Of a stretch of DNA of 64,000 nt, positions 32,699-43,269 are shown in pieces. The notes under the pieces are model-generated. The model saw only the letters and a program-made list of their open reading frames with translations. It had not been told where the DNA came from and did not search any database. Each line of letters begins with the position of its first letter. Position 1 is the stretch's first letter. This DNA is from Tillandsia leiboldiana (Eukaryota > Streptophyta > Magnoliopsida > Poales > Bromeliaceae), in the NCBI GenBank assembly GCA_029204045.2, contig CM055065.1, positions 12,165,024 to 12,229,023 of the forward strand, read 5' to 3'. A program made the position numbers and the translations under genes.

Positions 32699-35600
32699 TG
32701 TGATGACCTGGATCTCTGCAGAGCTGTGGTGGAGTCATTGGTGGCTTCTGGGAGCCTGTTTTGTGTGTCGGAGGTTTTGTGCACAATTTGGACACGAGTG
32801 TTGGACTTTGGACTTAAATGGATCACGTGGGTGATCAGTGGACTCTGTCAGATCTTAGGAAGTGGTTTCGCGCAAAATAGATATTAAAATGGGCTCGGCG
32901 CGAAGTTTGGACAAAAGAATACCTTTCCGGGTGCCTTCGACAAATTTTGGAGTTAGAATTTGGCAAATCGGACAGCAAATTCGGATTCAGCGCGCGAAAA
33001 CGGTTAAAATGGACTACCTGCTTGACGTTTTGCGCAACTGGTTACTGTTCACGCCGGAACAGTAACTCCAGCAGCCGGCGGGCAGCGGCGGCGGCGGCGG
33101 GCAGCGGCGGAGCACGGCGGACGGGCTCGGGCAGGCGGCGGAGCGGCCGCGGGCAGCGCGCGGGCGCGGGCAGCGCGCGGGCAGGCGCGCGGGCGCACGG
33201 GCAGGTGCGCGGTGCAAGGGAGCGCGTTGGACACGTGGCGGCGTGCGGTAGGGTCAGTTCAGTGGGCGCGGTCCACGGAGTTCGTGCGGCGGTGCAGGGT
33301 TTTGAATGGCGGTGCAGGGTTTCGGGCGGGAGACACGTTTCGATCCCTGGTTGGCGGGCGCTGGGTGCGCGGTCCACGGAGTTCCCCGCGCGGGTGCATG
33401 TACCCGGCGCAGGGACACGTTGCGGCAGGCCATTGGTGGGCTCACGAGACGCGGCGCAGCGGAAGCGTGGAGGCCCGCCTCGGGACGGTGCGCGCACAGG
33501 GGCGCCTGGCGCGGCGGTCGGCCGTACTCGAGTGCGCCACGCGTCGCAACGCGAGTGGCGGGTCGTACCTACCCCGCTGACCGCGGGGGGGGCACGTGGC
33601 GCGCGGCGGGGCCACTTGCATTGCTGTCCCCTGTTTCGTGCACACGTGGCAGCACCAGGGCTTTCCGGGCGCGTCGGATGGGAACCGTCCGACCGGGTTT
33701 CCGGGCGCAGTGCGCCCGAATCCTGCGCCCAAAAACCCGGCCCAATACTGTTTGGACTGGGCCTATAAATAGGCTACCTTGTTTTCTTTTGGGATTTTTG
33801 GACTCCATTTCTCAGAGAGTTCTTCAGAAGGATTCTCCCTCTCTCAGTGCCCTACACTTTGCTGGATCCCGGAGATTTTTCGGAGGCACGCATCCCGAGG
33901 TTGGCGATTTTACGGCGCGGCGCGACGCTTGTTCTCCGGCGACCCGCTTCGCCCCTTCTCAGTGTTTGGGCTCCCCCGACTCACCCCGACTTTCGATTAC
34001 GCCGATTCTTGCGCCGTTGGACTCCCGACAGGTAGGACTTCAACTTCTGTGTTTTGAGGTTCCTCGATTTCCGTGCTGACCTTGGAGTTTTCTGAGCACC
34101 CATTTGACCCTTTTTCCTTCGCGGATTTTTGGACAGCACCGCGGTGTTCTAGCCGTATCTTTTCGCTCGGATGTCGGATCGAGGCGATTCAAAAGAAATT
34201 TTTCATCTACAGTCCACAAGGAGTCTCCTGGATTTTTCTCAGATTTTTCTGGATTTCTTTCGAAGGTGAAAATCTCCTTTCACTGAGGTTCTTTGACACA
34301 GATTTCCTGGACTGTTTGGCTTGGGGTGTTCCACTTACAGAATTTGTAACTCAGCGTAGAAAAATCGGATTTGAACGTGCAGGTACTTGTTTCGACGGGT
34401 TCGTCGCGAGGATCGCGACAGTATTTATCTTGGATTTTTCCAGGCGTTCTCCATAGGTGAAAATTGAGAAACTCTGGACTGTGGTAATTGTGGGCAGAAT
34501 TTGGGAACTTTGTATGTTTAAATTATGTTTGTTCCTTTGGGATATTGTGCAGTGTTTCTGTGACTTTTTGGACCGAGCGTGAGTTTCGCTTTTGGACAGG
34601 AATTAGCGATCGAGGTGGGTGGTTGTTATACTCCTCATTTTCTGACATACCCCTAGGAATATTGGAGAGATCTTCCCATTGGTTATATAGAATGCTCAAT
34701 TATGGACATGCATGCTTAAAGTAAATAATTGTGAGCCTATCAAATGAAAATTACTATTGTGGAACTCTGATAGTGGTTGGGGGTTATACATGTTTGTATG
34801 GATATAGTTTTGGCACTTAACCTTGCATGTGAAATTTACTTTTATGCTGGGATAAAATGAAATATCTTGTGGGAGGGTACCACTTGAGGATCTTTTGGGA
34901 CATGCATAGGTGGATGATTTAGGTGAGGGAAAGTTGTGGATTTTAAACATGTGTGGTTGGACAATGATTTAGCATGATGGTTATATCTATGCGGAGCTAT
35001 TAATTGATACACATGTGGGGACTTTAATTGTCGCACTTTCTTTATCTTTCATGAGGACATATGCATGCTTGTCTGGACATCTAGGTAGGCCATCTTTTAT
35101 TGCTACACTTTCATGCTGGAACTTGACTTAGGAGAAACCTTGTTTGTTTCTTTTCTCCTTTCGTTAGTCAGGTGGTATTTGTTGCTCGGGTTTGAGCAGG
35201 GGTTTGGGATAGTGTAGCCGGGGCCTGGATTGCGGATCATGGGTTTTGGCGGCGACCGCAGATATTGGGCGGTTGACCGGATGTCGGTTATAGGACATCG
35301 GTGATAGGGCATGATTATGGACTAGAGGGTTTTGTGGCAACCGCGGATAGTAGGCGGTTGACCAGATGTCGGATGCGGGACATGTTTGTGTTTGTGGGTT
35401 ATTCCGGCGACCGCGGATATTGGGCGGTTGACCGGAGGTCGGTTGTTAGACCTGGTCGTGGATTGTGGGGTAATGCGGCAATCGCGGATATTGGGCGATT
35501 GATCGGATGGTTACTTTTGCATCTGATTGGGAATCAGTTTTCTTTTAGTGGAGGGTTGTGTTCCACTGGGGCTTTATAGTTGTGATCCAATCCTGCTTTT

Positions 35601-36473
35601 GTTACTTATCACACCGGCGCGGTTATTGCCCGGTGATGCTTTCCTCGTGTGGGTCGCTCCCCTCGAGATCCCCTCCGGAGGTCGGGGCCAGCCAGTTATT
35701 GACAGTTTTGCTATCACATCGGCGCGGCTTATTTGCCCGATGATGAGGGCGGCAGCAGGAGTTTTGCTATCACATCGGCGCGGCTTACTTGCCTGATGAT
35801 GAGGGCGGTACAGATTGGGTTCATTTGGGACGGTTGGTTACTATTGCATACGGTTGTTCCAGTCTAGGACTGCATTTTTAGAGGCATAGTAGTGGTAGTT
35901 TTTCCTTTGCAGTAGTCTTTTTACTTACCACTCTTCTTTCCTTTTTGCCTCTGGTAGACCTAGTGGGTGTGTCAGAGTTTGAGGTTTTACCCACTAGGGG
36001 AGGCTACTGGTTTACTAGTAGTTCTCACCCCCATTCTTCTTTCCTTTTTTTCTTCTTCCTTGTTTTGCAGTGTCTTCTGCGGGTGCTGCTGGGCTTTCAG
36101 CGGCGGGTCGAGGAGAGAGGACGGCTGAGTAGATAGATCTCGAGGCAGGATGAGCGTGTTAGCTGGACTGTTGGTGTACCCAGGTTTCCTCAGATGGTTG
36201 TACTTTTACATTTGGGACTGGCTTTTGCCAGCAGGTTGTATTTATTTTGGTGAGCTGGGAGAGACTGATGTATCATTTATACAGATGTATTGTATTTTAT
36301 TTCCAGCTTCAGTCTGAGATGTATTAGATTTTAGTTCAGCTCTGTTTTTATTGCTCTTTTATTATTATCTCTTATATTTGAGTAAGTTTGGCACTTCGTG
36401 TACGCGGGAAATACCGTATGCACGGCGGATCTATAGACGGGCCCGGGTTCTGGTTTACACCCGGGGCGTGACA
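32699..36473 (+). repeat. Tek-2 3' LTR (uninterrupted)
   Basis: This is the full-length partner of the split 5' LTR, with the CpG-rich block (about 33060-33720), a TATA box at 33764-33771 and the hairpin array at 35253-35501. Its sequence at 35820 shows the empty site of the Chr-G insertion. Confidence 0.94.
35253..35501 (+). repeat. Array of four hairpin units (Tek-2 3' LTR)
   Basis: The arms are 35253-35259/35269-35275, 35338-35344/35354-35360, 35408-35414/35424-35430 and 35479-35485/35495-35501. They show the same unit-by-unit variation as the 5' LTR, including the CAATCGC/GCGATTG pair. Confidence 0.8.
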
Positions 36474-36478
36474 CCCGT

Positions 36479-36673
36479 TGTCGCTCACCCCCTTTTTCTT
36501 CCCTTCTTTTGCAGAGTCTTCTATGACAGCTGTTGGGTCGTCCAGAGCAGAGCAAGGTAAGGGGATCGTCGGTTAGTTAGATCTCCTACCACTTGAGAGA
36601 GATAGAGATGAACCCGATATTCTCCTTTTCTTCTCAGACTATTGTATATTTTATTTTGGGTCTGGCTTCCGCC
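36479..36673 (+). mobile_element. Gypsy LTR fragment R, right part
   Basis: This continues 16737-17159 after Tek-2 and resembles 15240-15330 of L1 (TTTTGCAGAGTCTT block). It is cut at 36674 by Cop-A; its end is not found in the window. Confidence 0.72.
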
Positions 36674-37968
36674 TGTGGGTTATGTTAAATATGGATCTGA
36701 ATAGGGGAAAAAACACCTAGAGGGGGGGTGAATAGGTGTAAATAATAAACACTCCAAAATCTTTGCGTAACAAAAACCCAATGCGTAAAAGTAAATAACA
36801 CGCAGAGATTTTACGTGGAAAACTCCAAACCAAGAGTAAAAAACCACGGGACCGATCACACGGTGAAATCCACTAAGATTAAACACGTACAAAAGTGATA
36901 TAACGTACTCACACACGACTCAACCTTTTTCCATATGCTCCTAGTTGATCTTCTCCGCTCGCTCTGCAACGCGCCTCGAATCCACGATTTGCGTCCAACA
37001 TCGAATCCACGGCGTCCAACGTCGAGTCCACGACGTCCAACCGAATCCACGGTCTCCACCAAGTAGTACGTCTCGAATCCACGAGCGCACTTTGTTTCGA
37101 ATCCATGAAATGGTAGCACCTTGAGTCCACAAGGCCACGCGAATCCACGCGCCGATTTTTGGGAAAATCGTTGTTTGTTGGTGGTGAAATTCCTCTGAAT
37201 ACTTAGATCAATGATAGATTGGAGATACCATCTAAGTATTCATTAATTTGATTCTACAAGAGATATGAGCTTTGAAACCCTAGAATCAAATTAATCAATA
37301 TAGATGAAGAAACATAGAATAGATCTAGTTTTTCCTTTCTTCTCTATATGTGGATTTTTCTAAATTTCTCCGTTAATTTTTTCTCGGTTATTTACGGATT
37401 ACAAAACTTATTTTGGATTACCCTAAAAGATGAAATTAGGGTTTACTTATAGGTTAGAAACAATTGGAAGAAGATAAGAATCAAAAACTGACTTAACAGA
37501 GTTTTTCCCGCACGACGGTCCGGACTGGATTTGGCTTGATCCGGACTGTCGTCATTTTTCAGAGAATTTCCTGAAAAATCATGTTCGGGGTCTGGACTGA
37601 AAGATGAACGGTCCAGACTGTTCATGCGATTTCTGCAGAATCCTTGTTCGGGGTCCGGACTGAAACAGGGGCGATCCGGACTGAAATTCCACATGAACTT
37701 ACCTACGTTCGGGGTCCGGACTGGAATGTCCTGATCCGGATCCTGAACATGTAACAGTCCAGTTTTTAAATTTTTATGCAATTAAAAATCCATCCAAGTA
37801 TTTCTACACTATAAGAAGTATTCGGATCACCAAACTTATTTAGTTAAACGTACCTGATCCTTTTGAATTCTTCTTTCTTGAGATTGAGGTATATGATCCA
37901 AACATCTTCATCTTCAATCTTCAAGACTTAACCACTTCACGAAATACGCCAAAATAAAATCCTTAACA
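36674..37968 (-). repeat. Cop-A 3' LTR
   Basis: On the minus strand it begins TGTTAAGGATTTTATTTTGG and ends AACATAACCCACA. It has the U3 palindrome array (37510-37740) and the GAATCCACG repeats (36970-37155). PPT sequence immediately precedes it on the minus strand. Confidence 0.9.
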
Positions 37969-37980
37969 ATCTCCCCCTTT
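37969..37980 (-). other. Polypurine tract of Cop-A
   Basis: The minus-strand AAAGGGGGAGAT abuts the LTR start TGTTAAGG. It is identical to the tract of Cop-B at 41189-41200. Confidence 0.9.
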
Positions 37981-38609
37981 GGCGGTTTCGTGGCAAAACA
38001 AAAATCCACTTAAAGAAAATTCAAAAAGATATTTTTGTTGTTATCACCATACAACAAAAACTTACAATTAAGATCCAAATAAAAATGAATACATGAGATA
38101 AACTCCTAAAACAGACTCTAGACTTAGACGTTTGTACTCTCTGCAAAAGAAATAATTCTTGACAAAAGAAATCGTTAGATACCTCAAGAATTTAACATTC
38201 AAAAATCAAAAGAGAGATGGAGTTTATACTCACCATGACATTTACAAAATCAGATATGTATGAAATAAGCAATCAAAGCAATTCACATATCATCTAAGCA
38301 TTAAATTCCAAATGTCATGAGTATGTTAGTCATTAAACAACTTGTTAGTAATATTACATGCCCAAATAGTTAGTCGAATAGTTAGTCGGGGTATGCATTC
38401 ACAATAAAAAGCAAAGTTGTTGTCATACTTACCTTCCAAGTTTAAAGTGTCCAAAGTTCTCACAAACACACTGTTCATTGTTCTCTCTCGCCCTTTTTGT
38501 CACTGAAGTTAGCCAAAATTACAAAAATTTAGGGAGTGAAAAGTTCAAAAAAAATAAGAACTAAAACTTAAAACCTGCAAAACAAAAAGATGATTAGAAT
38601 AACATAAGT

Positions 38610-39245
38610 TCACTCTAGATCTGACATGTCTGAGCTGCTACAGTCCAATTTGTGTAAAATTTCCTTGAGCAGTCTTGAGATTCTTGAACATTTTCTTTTC
38701 ATCTGTCGTTGCTTAGAAGTGATACACTGTATATCAATTGACATTCTTTCTTGTTCCATAGACAATCTCCTCTGTTCTTGTTGGATGGAGGACATAGATG
38801 GATCATTCTCTATCGTGTCTTTCCTAGAGGTCGAAGGAGGTAGTGATGATGTAGATGGTGCATTTCTACCATCAATCCATGAAGAGTCTCTAGGAAGAGA
38901 TTGTGACCTGGCAAAAGGTTCATTAATATGAATTCCACTGTCCCTTGGATTCTTTCGCCTCGTATACTGCTTGGTTGTTGAGCAAGACTTCATCAGCTTT
39001 TTGTTCTTTAAGTAAAAGCTGTCTTCTTCATCAACAACCTGTTGTATTTCTTTACAAATTTCGTCCCAATCTTCTTCGTCTGATTCTGAATCATTTTGAA
39101 GAACATTCTTTGTCTCTTCCTGATTTGCTCTATCTTGCTCCTTTTTAATTGACGTTCGTGTTCCTACCATGGCTGCAATGAGCACTAGTATCCATCCGAA
39201 AATCATCGCTGCTATTGCGTTTGAAAATAAAGAACCTGCGAACAA
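38610..39245 (-). CDS. Cop-A third ORF, core-deleted form (unknown function)
   Basis: This 211-residue open frame lies between the PPT (630 nt downstream) and the lost pol, the place where SIRE/Maximus-type Copia elements carry an envelope-like ORF. It is homologous to the Cop-B ORF at both ends: an acidic SESDEEDWDEI segment (53-63), INEPFARSQSLPRDS (107-121) and a C-terminal probable coiled coil with RRLSMEQERMS (159-169) and a final KLDCSSSD. The roughly 270-residue core of the Cop-B protein is absent. M26 aligns with the start of the Cop-B ORF and is the likelier initiator. Residues 1-25 add a hydrophobic segment (AMIFGWILVLIAA). Whether it is expressed is unknown. Confidence 0.6.
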   Translation of the reverse strand: MFAGSLFSNAIAAMIFGWILVLIAAMVGTRTSIKKEQDRANQEETKNVLQNDSESDEEDWDEICKEIQQVVDEEDSFYLKNKKLMKSCSTTKQYTRRKNPRDSGIHINEPFARSQSLPRDSSWIDGRNAPSTSSLPPSTSRKDTIENDPSMSSIQQEQRRLSMEQERMSIDIQCITSKQRQMKRKCSRISRLLKEILHKLDCSSSDMSDLE

Positions 39246-39920
39246 GAACTCAAGAACACGAAAAATTGTTTAATTTTCAAAAATTTGAAAAATTGTACCC
39301 AAAAAAAATCATTATCGTGCACAGAGACTAGGAATCAAGCTAGTTTTGTAAAAAGAATTTTAAAAATAGATCAATTACATGATTTTCAAAAATTCTTATA
39401 ATATGCCCTAAAACCGAATTTTTAGAAATCGAAGCTCAAAAATCCGTTAATCAAGAGAGTACAAGGCATATAAATAAAACTAATATATCCAGAGTTCTTA
39501 TTTCAAAAAAAAATTGACCAAAAACCATTCAAAATTGAATTGGAGGCATGAATTTCATTCACGTTTTGAAGAAGAGAGCAAAAACAGTGAAGAACCCGAG
39601 TTTTGATCAAAGAAATTTACTTGAAATTAAAAGAACTTGAGTTTGGAAGAGTCCAAATTTGTTGGAGTCTAGAGAGAGAAGCTTTGGAAATTTAGAAACA
39701 AAAACTTGAGGTAAAAAGAAATCAAATACCCTTTCGTTTCTATTAAACCCGAGCCGCGGTCCGGATCAGCTAGAGAATCCAGTCCGGATCGGCTACCCGC
39801 AGACAATTTCCATGTTCGGGATCCGGATCAGATTTTTCAGTCCGGATCGGCTTCAACTTTTTCTTCAGAAAAATGTACAAAAATTTCAGAAATTCTAGAA
39901 AAAGTATGTAAGCAATTTTT
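39246..39920 (-). other. Cop-A interior, non-coding, with U3-like motif patch
   Basis: No coding signal is seen. At 39755-39870 it carries four TCCGGATC units in the pairing pattern typical of the Copia U3, outside any recognisable LTR. Confidence 0.6.
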
Positions 39921-41188
39921 TGTTGGGTTATGTATAATATGGATCTAAATAGGGGAAAAAACACCTAGAGGGGGGTGAATAGGTGTAAACAATAAACACT
40001 CAAAAATCTTTACGTAATAAAACCCAATGCGGAAATGAAAAATAACACGCAGAGATTTTACGTGAAAAACTCCATCACAGGAGTAAAAACCACGAGACCG
40101 ATAACACGGTGAAATCAACTAAGATTAAACACGTACAAAGGTGATATAATGTACTCACACACGACTCAACCTTTTTCCATATGCTCTGAGTTGATCTTCT
40201 CCGCTCGCTCCGCAACGCGCCTCGAATCCACGATTTGCGTCCAACGTCGAATCCACGGCGTCCAACGTCGAATCCACGACGTCTGACCGAATCCACGGTC
40301 TCCACCAAGTAGTACGTCTCGATCACACGAACGTACCTTGCTCCGAATCCACGAGAGCGGTAGCACCTTGAATCCACAAGGCCACGTGAATCCACGCGCC
40401 GATTTTGGGGAAAATCGTTGTTTTGTTGGTGGTGATGATCCGCCGAATACTTAGATCAACGATAGATCGGAAATACCATCTAAGTATTCATTAATTTGAT
40501 TCTACTCAAAATCTGAGTTTGAAAACCTAGAATCAAATTAATATAGATGAAGAAACATAGAATTAAATCTAGTTATTTCATTTCTTCTCTATAGGTGGAT
40601 TTTTCTCTTTTTCGACCGTATTTTGGATTATTTGGATTATCCTAAAACATGAATCGTAGGGTTTATTTATAGGTTTGAAACCATTGGAAGAGGATAAGAA
40701 TCAAAAACTAACCTTATCTGGAAGTTTTCAGGTCGACGGTCCGGACTGAAATAATGCGATCCGGACTGTCGTCATTAAACATAATTTTTCCAGAAAACCA
40801 CGTTCGGGGTCCGGACTGAAGTAACCACGGTCCGGACTGTTCATGCAGTTTCTGCAAAATACACGTTCGGGGTCCGGACTGAAGCAGCTGTGTTCCGGAC
40901 TGGATTTGCGCATGAACTACCCTATGTTCGGGGTCCGGACTGTAGTACCCTGATCCGGATCCTGAACATATAACATGTCCAGTTTTTGAATTTTATGCGA
41001 TTAAAAATCCATCCAAGTGTTTCTACACTATAAGAAGTATTCGGATCACCAAACTTATTTAGTTAAACGTACCTGATCCTTTTGAATTCTTCTTTCTTGA
41101 GATTGAGGTATATGATCCAAACTTCTTCATCTTCAATCTTCAAGACTTAACCACTTTCACGAAATACGCCAAAACAAAATCCTTAACA
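39921..41188 (-). repeat. Cop-B 3' LTR
   Basis: On the minus strand it begins TGTTAAGGATTTTGTTTTGG and ends ATAACCCAACA. Its U3 array is at 40735-40975, the TATA box on the minus strand at 40664-40671 and the GAATCCACG repeats at about 40210-40400. Confidence 0.9.
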
Positions 41189-41200
41189 ATCTCCCCCTTT
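41189..41200 (-). other. Polypurine tract of Cop-B
   Basis: The minus-strand AAAGGGGGAGAT directly precedes the LTR. Confidence 0.9.
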
Positions 41201-41416
41201 GGCGATTTCGTGATAAAACAAAAATCCACTTAAGAAAATTCAAAAAAAAATGTTTTTGTTGCTATCACCATACAACAAAAATTTACATTTGAGATCCAAA
41301 AAGAATACATGAGATAAACTCCTAAAACAAACTCTAGACTTAGACGTTTGTACTCTCTGCAAAAAGAAGTAATTCTTGACAAAAGAAATCGTTAGATACC
41401 TCAAGAATTTAACATT

Positions 41417-41417
<1 letters not shown>

Positions 41418-41453
<36 letters not shown>
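41418..41453 (+). repeat. A36 homopolymer
   Basis: Thirty-six consecutive A residues lie in the interior between PPT and ORF. Cop-A has a short interrupted A-rich stretch at the same place (about 38195-38212), so this is slippage expansion within Cop-B. Confidence 0.95.
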
Positions 41454-41454
<1 letters not shown>

Positions 41455-41877
41455 AGAGAGATGGAGTTTATACTCACCATGACATTTATAAAATCAGATA
41501 TGTATTAAAATACCAATCAGAAATAGACATATCTTCTAAGCATTAAAATCCAAATGTCATAAGTTTGTTAGTCAACAACAACTTGTTAGTAATATTACAT
41601 GCCCAATTAGTTAGTCAAATAGTTAGTCGAGACATGCAATTATTCACAATACAAAACCAAAGTTGTTGTATACTTACCTCCAAAGTTCAAAGTTCAAAGT
41701 TCTCACATCACACATCACAGTGTTAATGTTTAACCAGTTCAAATCTCTCTCCCCCTTTTTGTCACTAAACTAGGCCAAATTTACAAAAATGAAAGAGAGT
41801 TAAAAAGTTCAAAATGAAACTAAGAACTAAGACTAAAACCTGCAAAACAAAAGAAATGTTAGAACAACAAAGAAAGA

Positions 41878-43269
41878 TCATTCTGAATCTTCAGAACTGG
41901 TACAGCCGAGTTTTTGAAATATCTTTTTCAATATCTTGTTCATAGACATCTGTTCCTTCTTTAGATCTCCTATGTCGGCTTTCATCGCAACGAATTCGTT
42001 AGACATTCGTTCTTGTTCTGAAGAAAGTCGTTGTTTCTCCCGGTAAATAGAGGTAACAGAGGCATCATCCCCTGATGTCGAAGCCGGTGCAGGTGGTGCT
42101 GAAGCTGTTGCTGCTGTTTTTACTGCTGCTGTTGATGTTGAGGGTCTCTGTCCGCGAGGAGGTGTTGGAGGCTCATCCTGTCTTTGTGAGAGGGACTTCA
42201 CAATAGTTGTATCGTTGATAGTTCCCAAGCTATGCATGTATGCCGATGATGAAATATCGACTTTAAATTTCTTCAAAATTCGCATAATGATTATTGGGAA
42301 GGGAAGTCGCTCTGTAGGATGGGCATGTTCCACATACCTCGCCATCCTCGACCAGATGAGATAGGGAATGTTGAAATTAGATCCCATGGCTGCTGTGGGG
42401 TTTCCAAGAAGGTAAAGAAACAGCATCCTATCCCATCTCAGAACTTTTGTTTGCATGTTTGGCAAAATGTTGTAGCAAACTATAAAGTTCAGGTAGCGAT
42501 ACTCCTGTCGAAGTTCTTTTGAAAAGATTGAATTTCCCGTCGACTGAGTATCAGGAAGACAAATCCCATTGACAACCACTCTCCAGGTTGTATTGCTAAA
42601 AATATGACCCTTTAGGTAATGAGCTCCATCAACCCGGGCCTTCATTCCTAACACCTCTCCAATTAATTGAGGTGTAATCTTGATCTTAACATTTCTAACT
42701 ATTGTTAGAAATTCTCGTGGTTCGTCCTCAAGATCAACCAACTTTGATGAATTCTGATAAAACATCCTGACAAGGTGAAGACAATATCCAAGATTGTCCG
42801 GGAAATTGCAAATGGGTGCAAGTCCCATTTGATCAAAAAGAGTCCCAAATAATGCAGAGCGCTCCTTGAGAGCTTTGACATTTACATGTCTTTCGCCAAT
42901 GCATTCTCTGTTCTCAAAATCCTTAATCCTCTCAGAGCTTATGAAGTCTTGTGGAGGAGGCTTGCTTGCGAGTGGCTCTTCAATAGATATACCTTGAGCA
43001 CTCCCTCTTTTTCGGGCAATGCTCTTTCTCTTTGTCTTAGCTGGACTTGATTCCATTGGGGCTTTCCCCTTCTCAGCAGCGGTAGGCGGAGTCTTTGCCT
43101 TTGAAGTAGCTGCAGGGTCTTTCCCCTTTGAGGCAGTAGCTGCAGCACGTGCTACGCCCTCTTCCAAGAGCTCATCCCAGTTAATGGAATCCGTCTCGGA
43201 TCCTGAATCTGAGTTCTCCTTAGTCTTCTTAGCCCTCTTAGGCTTGTTCGTAGCTCTTATGTGGACCAT
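41878..43269 (-). CDS. Cop-B third ORF, full form (unknown function)
   Basis: This intact 463-residue frame has a basic start (MVHIRATNKPKRAKK), an acidic Ser-rich patch (17-38), a Lys/Ala/Pro-rich low-complexity region (39-92), a folded-looking core (about 110-350), a Pro/Ala/Thr linker (365-400) and a C-terminal probable coiled coil (404-455) ending CTSSEDSE. The core (LVRMFYQNSS, VRNVKIKITPQLIGEVLGM, LIWSRMARYVEH) recalls the putative plant transposon protein domain found in some plant retroelement ORFs; this is recognition by eye. No transmembrane segment or signal peptide is visible. Its place just before the PPT fits the SIRE-type third ORF. It could also be a remnant of an unusual Gag. 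The start lies 5 nt from the Tek-Q junction, so a longer N-terminus may be lost. Confidence 0.68.
   Translation of the reverse strand: MVHIRATNKPKRAKKTKENSDSGSETDSINWDELLEEGVARAAATASKGKDPAATSKAKTPPTAAEKGKAPMESSPAKTKRKSIARKRGSAQGISIEEPLASKPPPQDFISSERIKDFENRECIGERHVNVKALKERSALFGTLFDQMGLAPICNFPDNLGYCLHLVRMFYQNSSKLVDLEDEPREFLTIVRNVKIKITPQLIGEVLGMKARVDGAHYLKGHIFSNTTWRVVVNGICLPDTQSTGNSIFSKELRQEYRYLNFIVCYNILPNMQTKVLRWDRMLFLYLLGNPTAAMGSNFNIPYLIWSRMARYVEHAHPTERLPFPIIIMRILKKFKVDISSSAYMHSLGTINDTTIVKSLSQRQDEPPTPPRGQRPSTSTAAVKTAATASAPPAPASTSGDDASVTSIYREKQRLSSEQERMSNEFVAMKADIGDLKKEQMSMNKILKKIFQKLGCTSSEDSE

Larger units (their letters stand above)
17160..36473 (+). mobile_element. Tek-2: Ty3/Gypsy-type element with giant LTRs and short non-coding interior
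   Basis: The LTRs begin TGTGATGACCTGG and end GGGCGTGACA or GGGGCGTGACA. The target duplication CCCGT lies at 17155-17159 and 36474-36478. The 5' LTR is 17160-20256 plus 30269-30912, about 3.74 kb without the Chr-G insertion. The 3' LTR is 32699-36473 (3775 bp). The interior is only 30913-32698, with a PBS, a leader hairpin, a 25-bp tandem repeat and a PPT but no recognisable gag or pol. This is the architecture of a large retrotransposon derivative (LARD) that needs proteins in trans; that interpretation is inferred. Confidence 0.93.
36674..39920 (-). mobile_element. Cop-A: 3' part of a Copia element (SIRE-like position of ORF3)
   Basis: In minus-strand order this holds an interior with one open reading frame, a noncoding stretch, the PPT and the 3' LTR. 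The 5' part is absent because Cop-B interrupts it at 39921. The LTR style (ending in the CACCTATTCACCCCCC tract and AACCCACA) and the PPT AAAGGGGGAGAT are typical Copia. No gag-pol lies in the window. The flank at 36669-36673 is CCGCC; its matching duplication would lie beyond the window. Confidence 0.85.
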
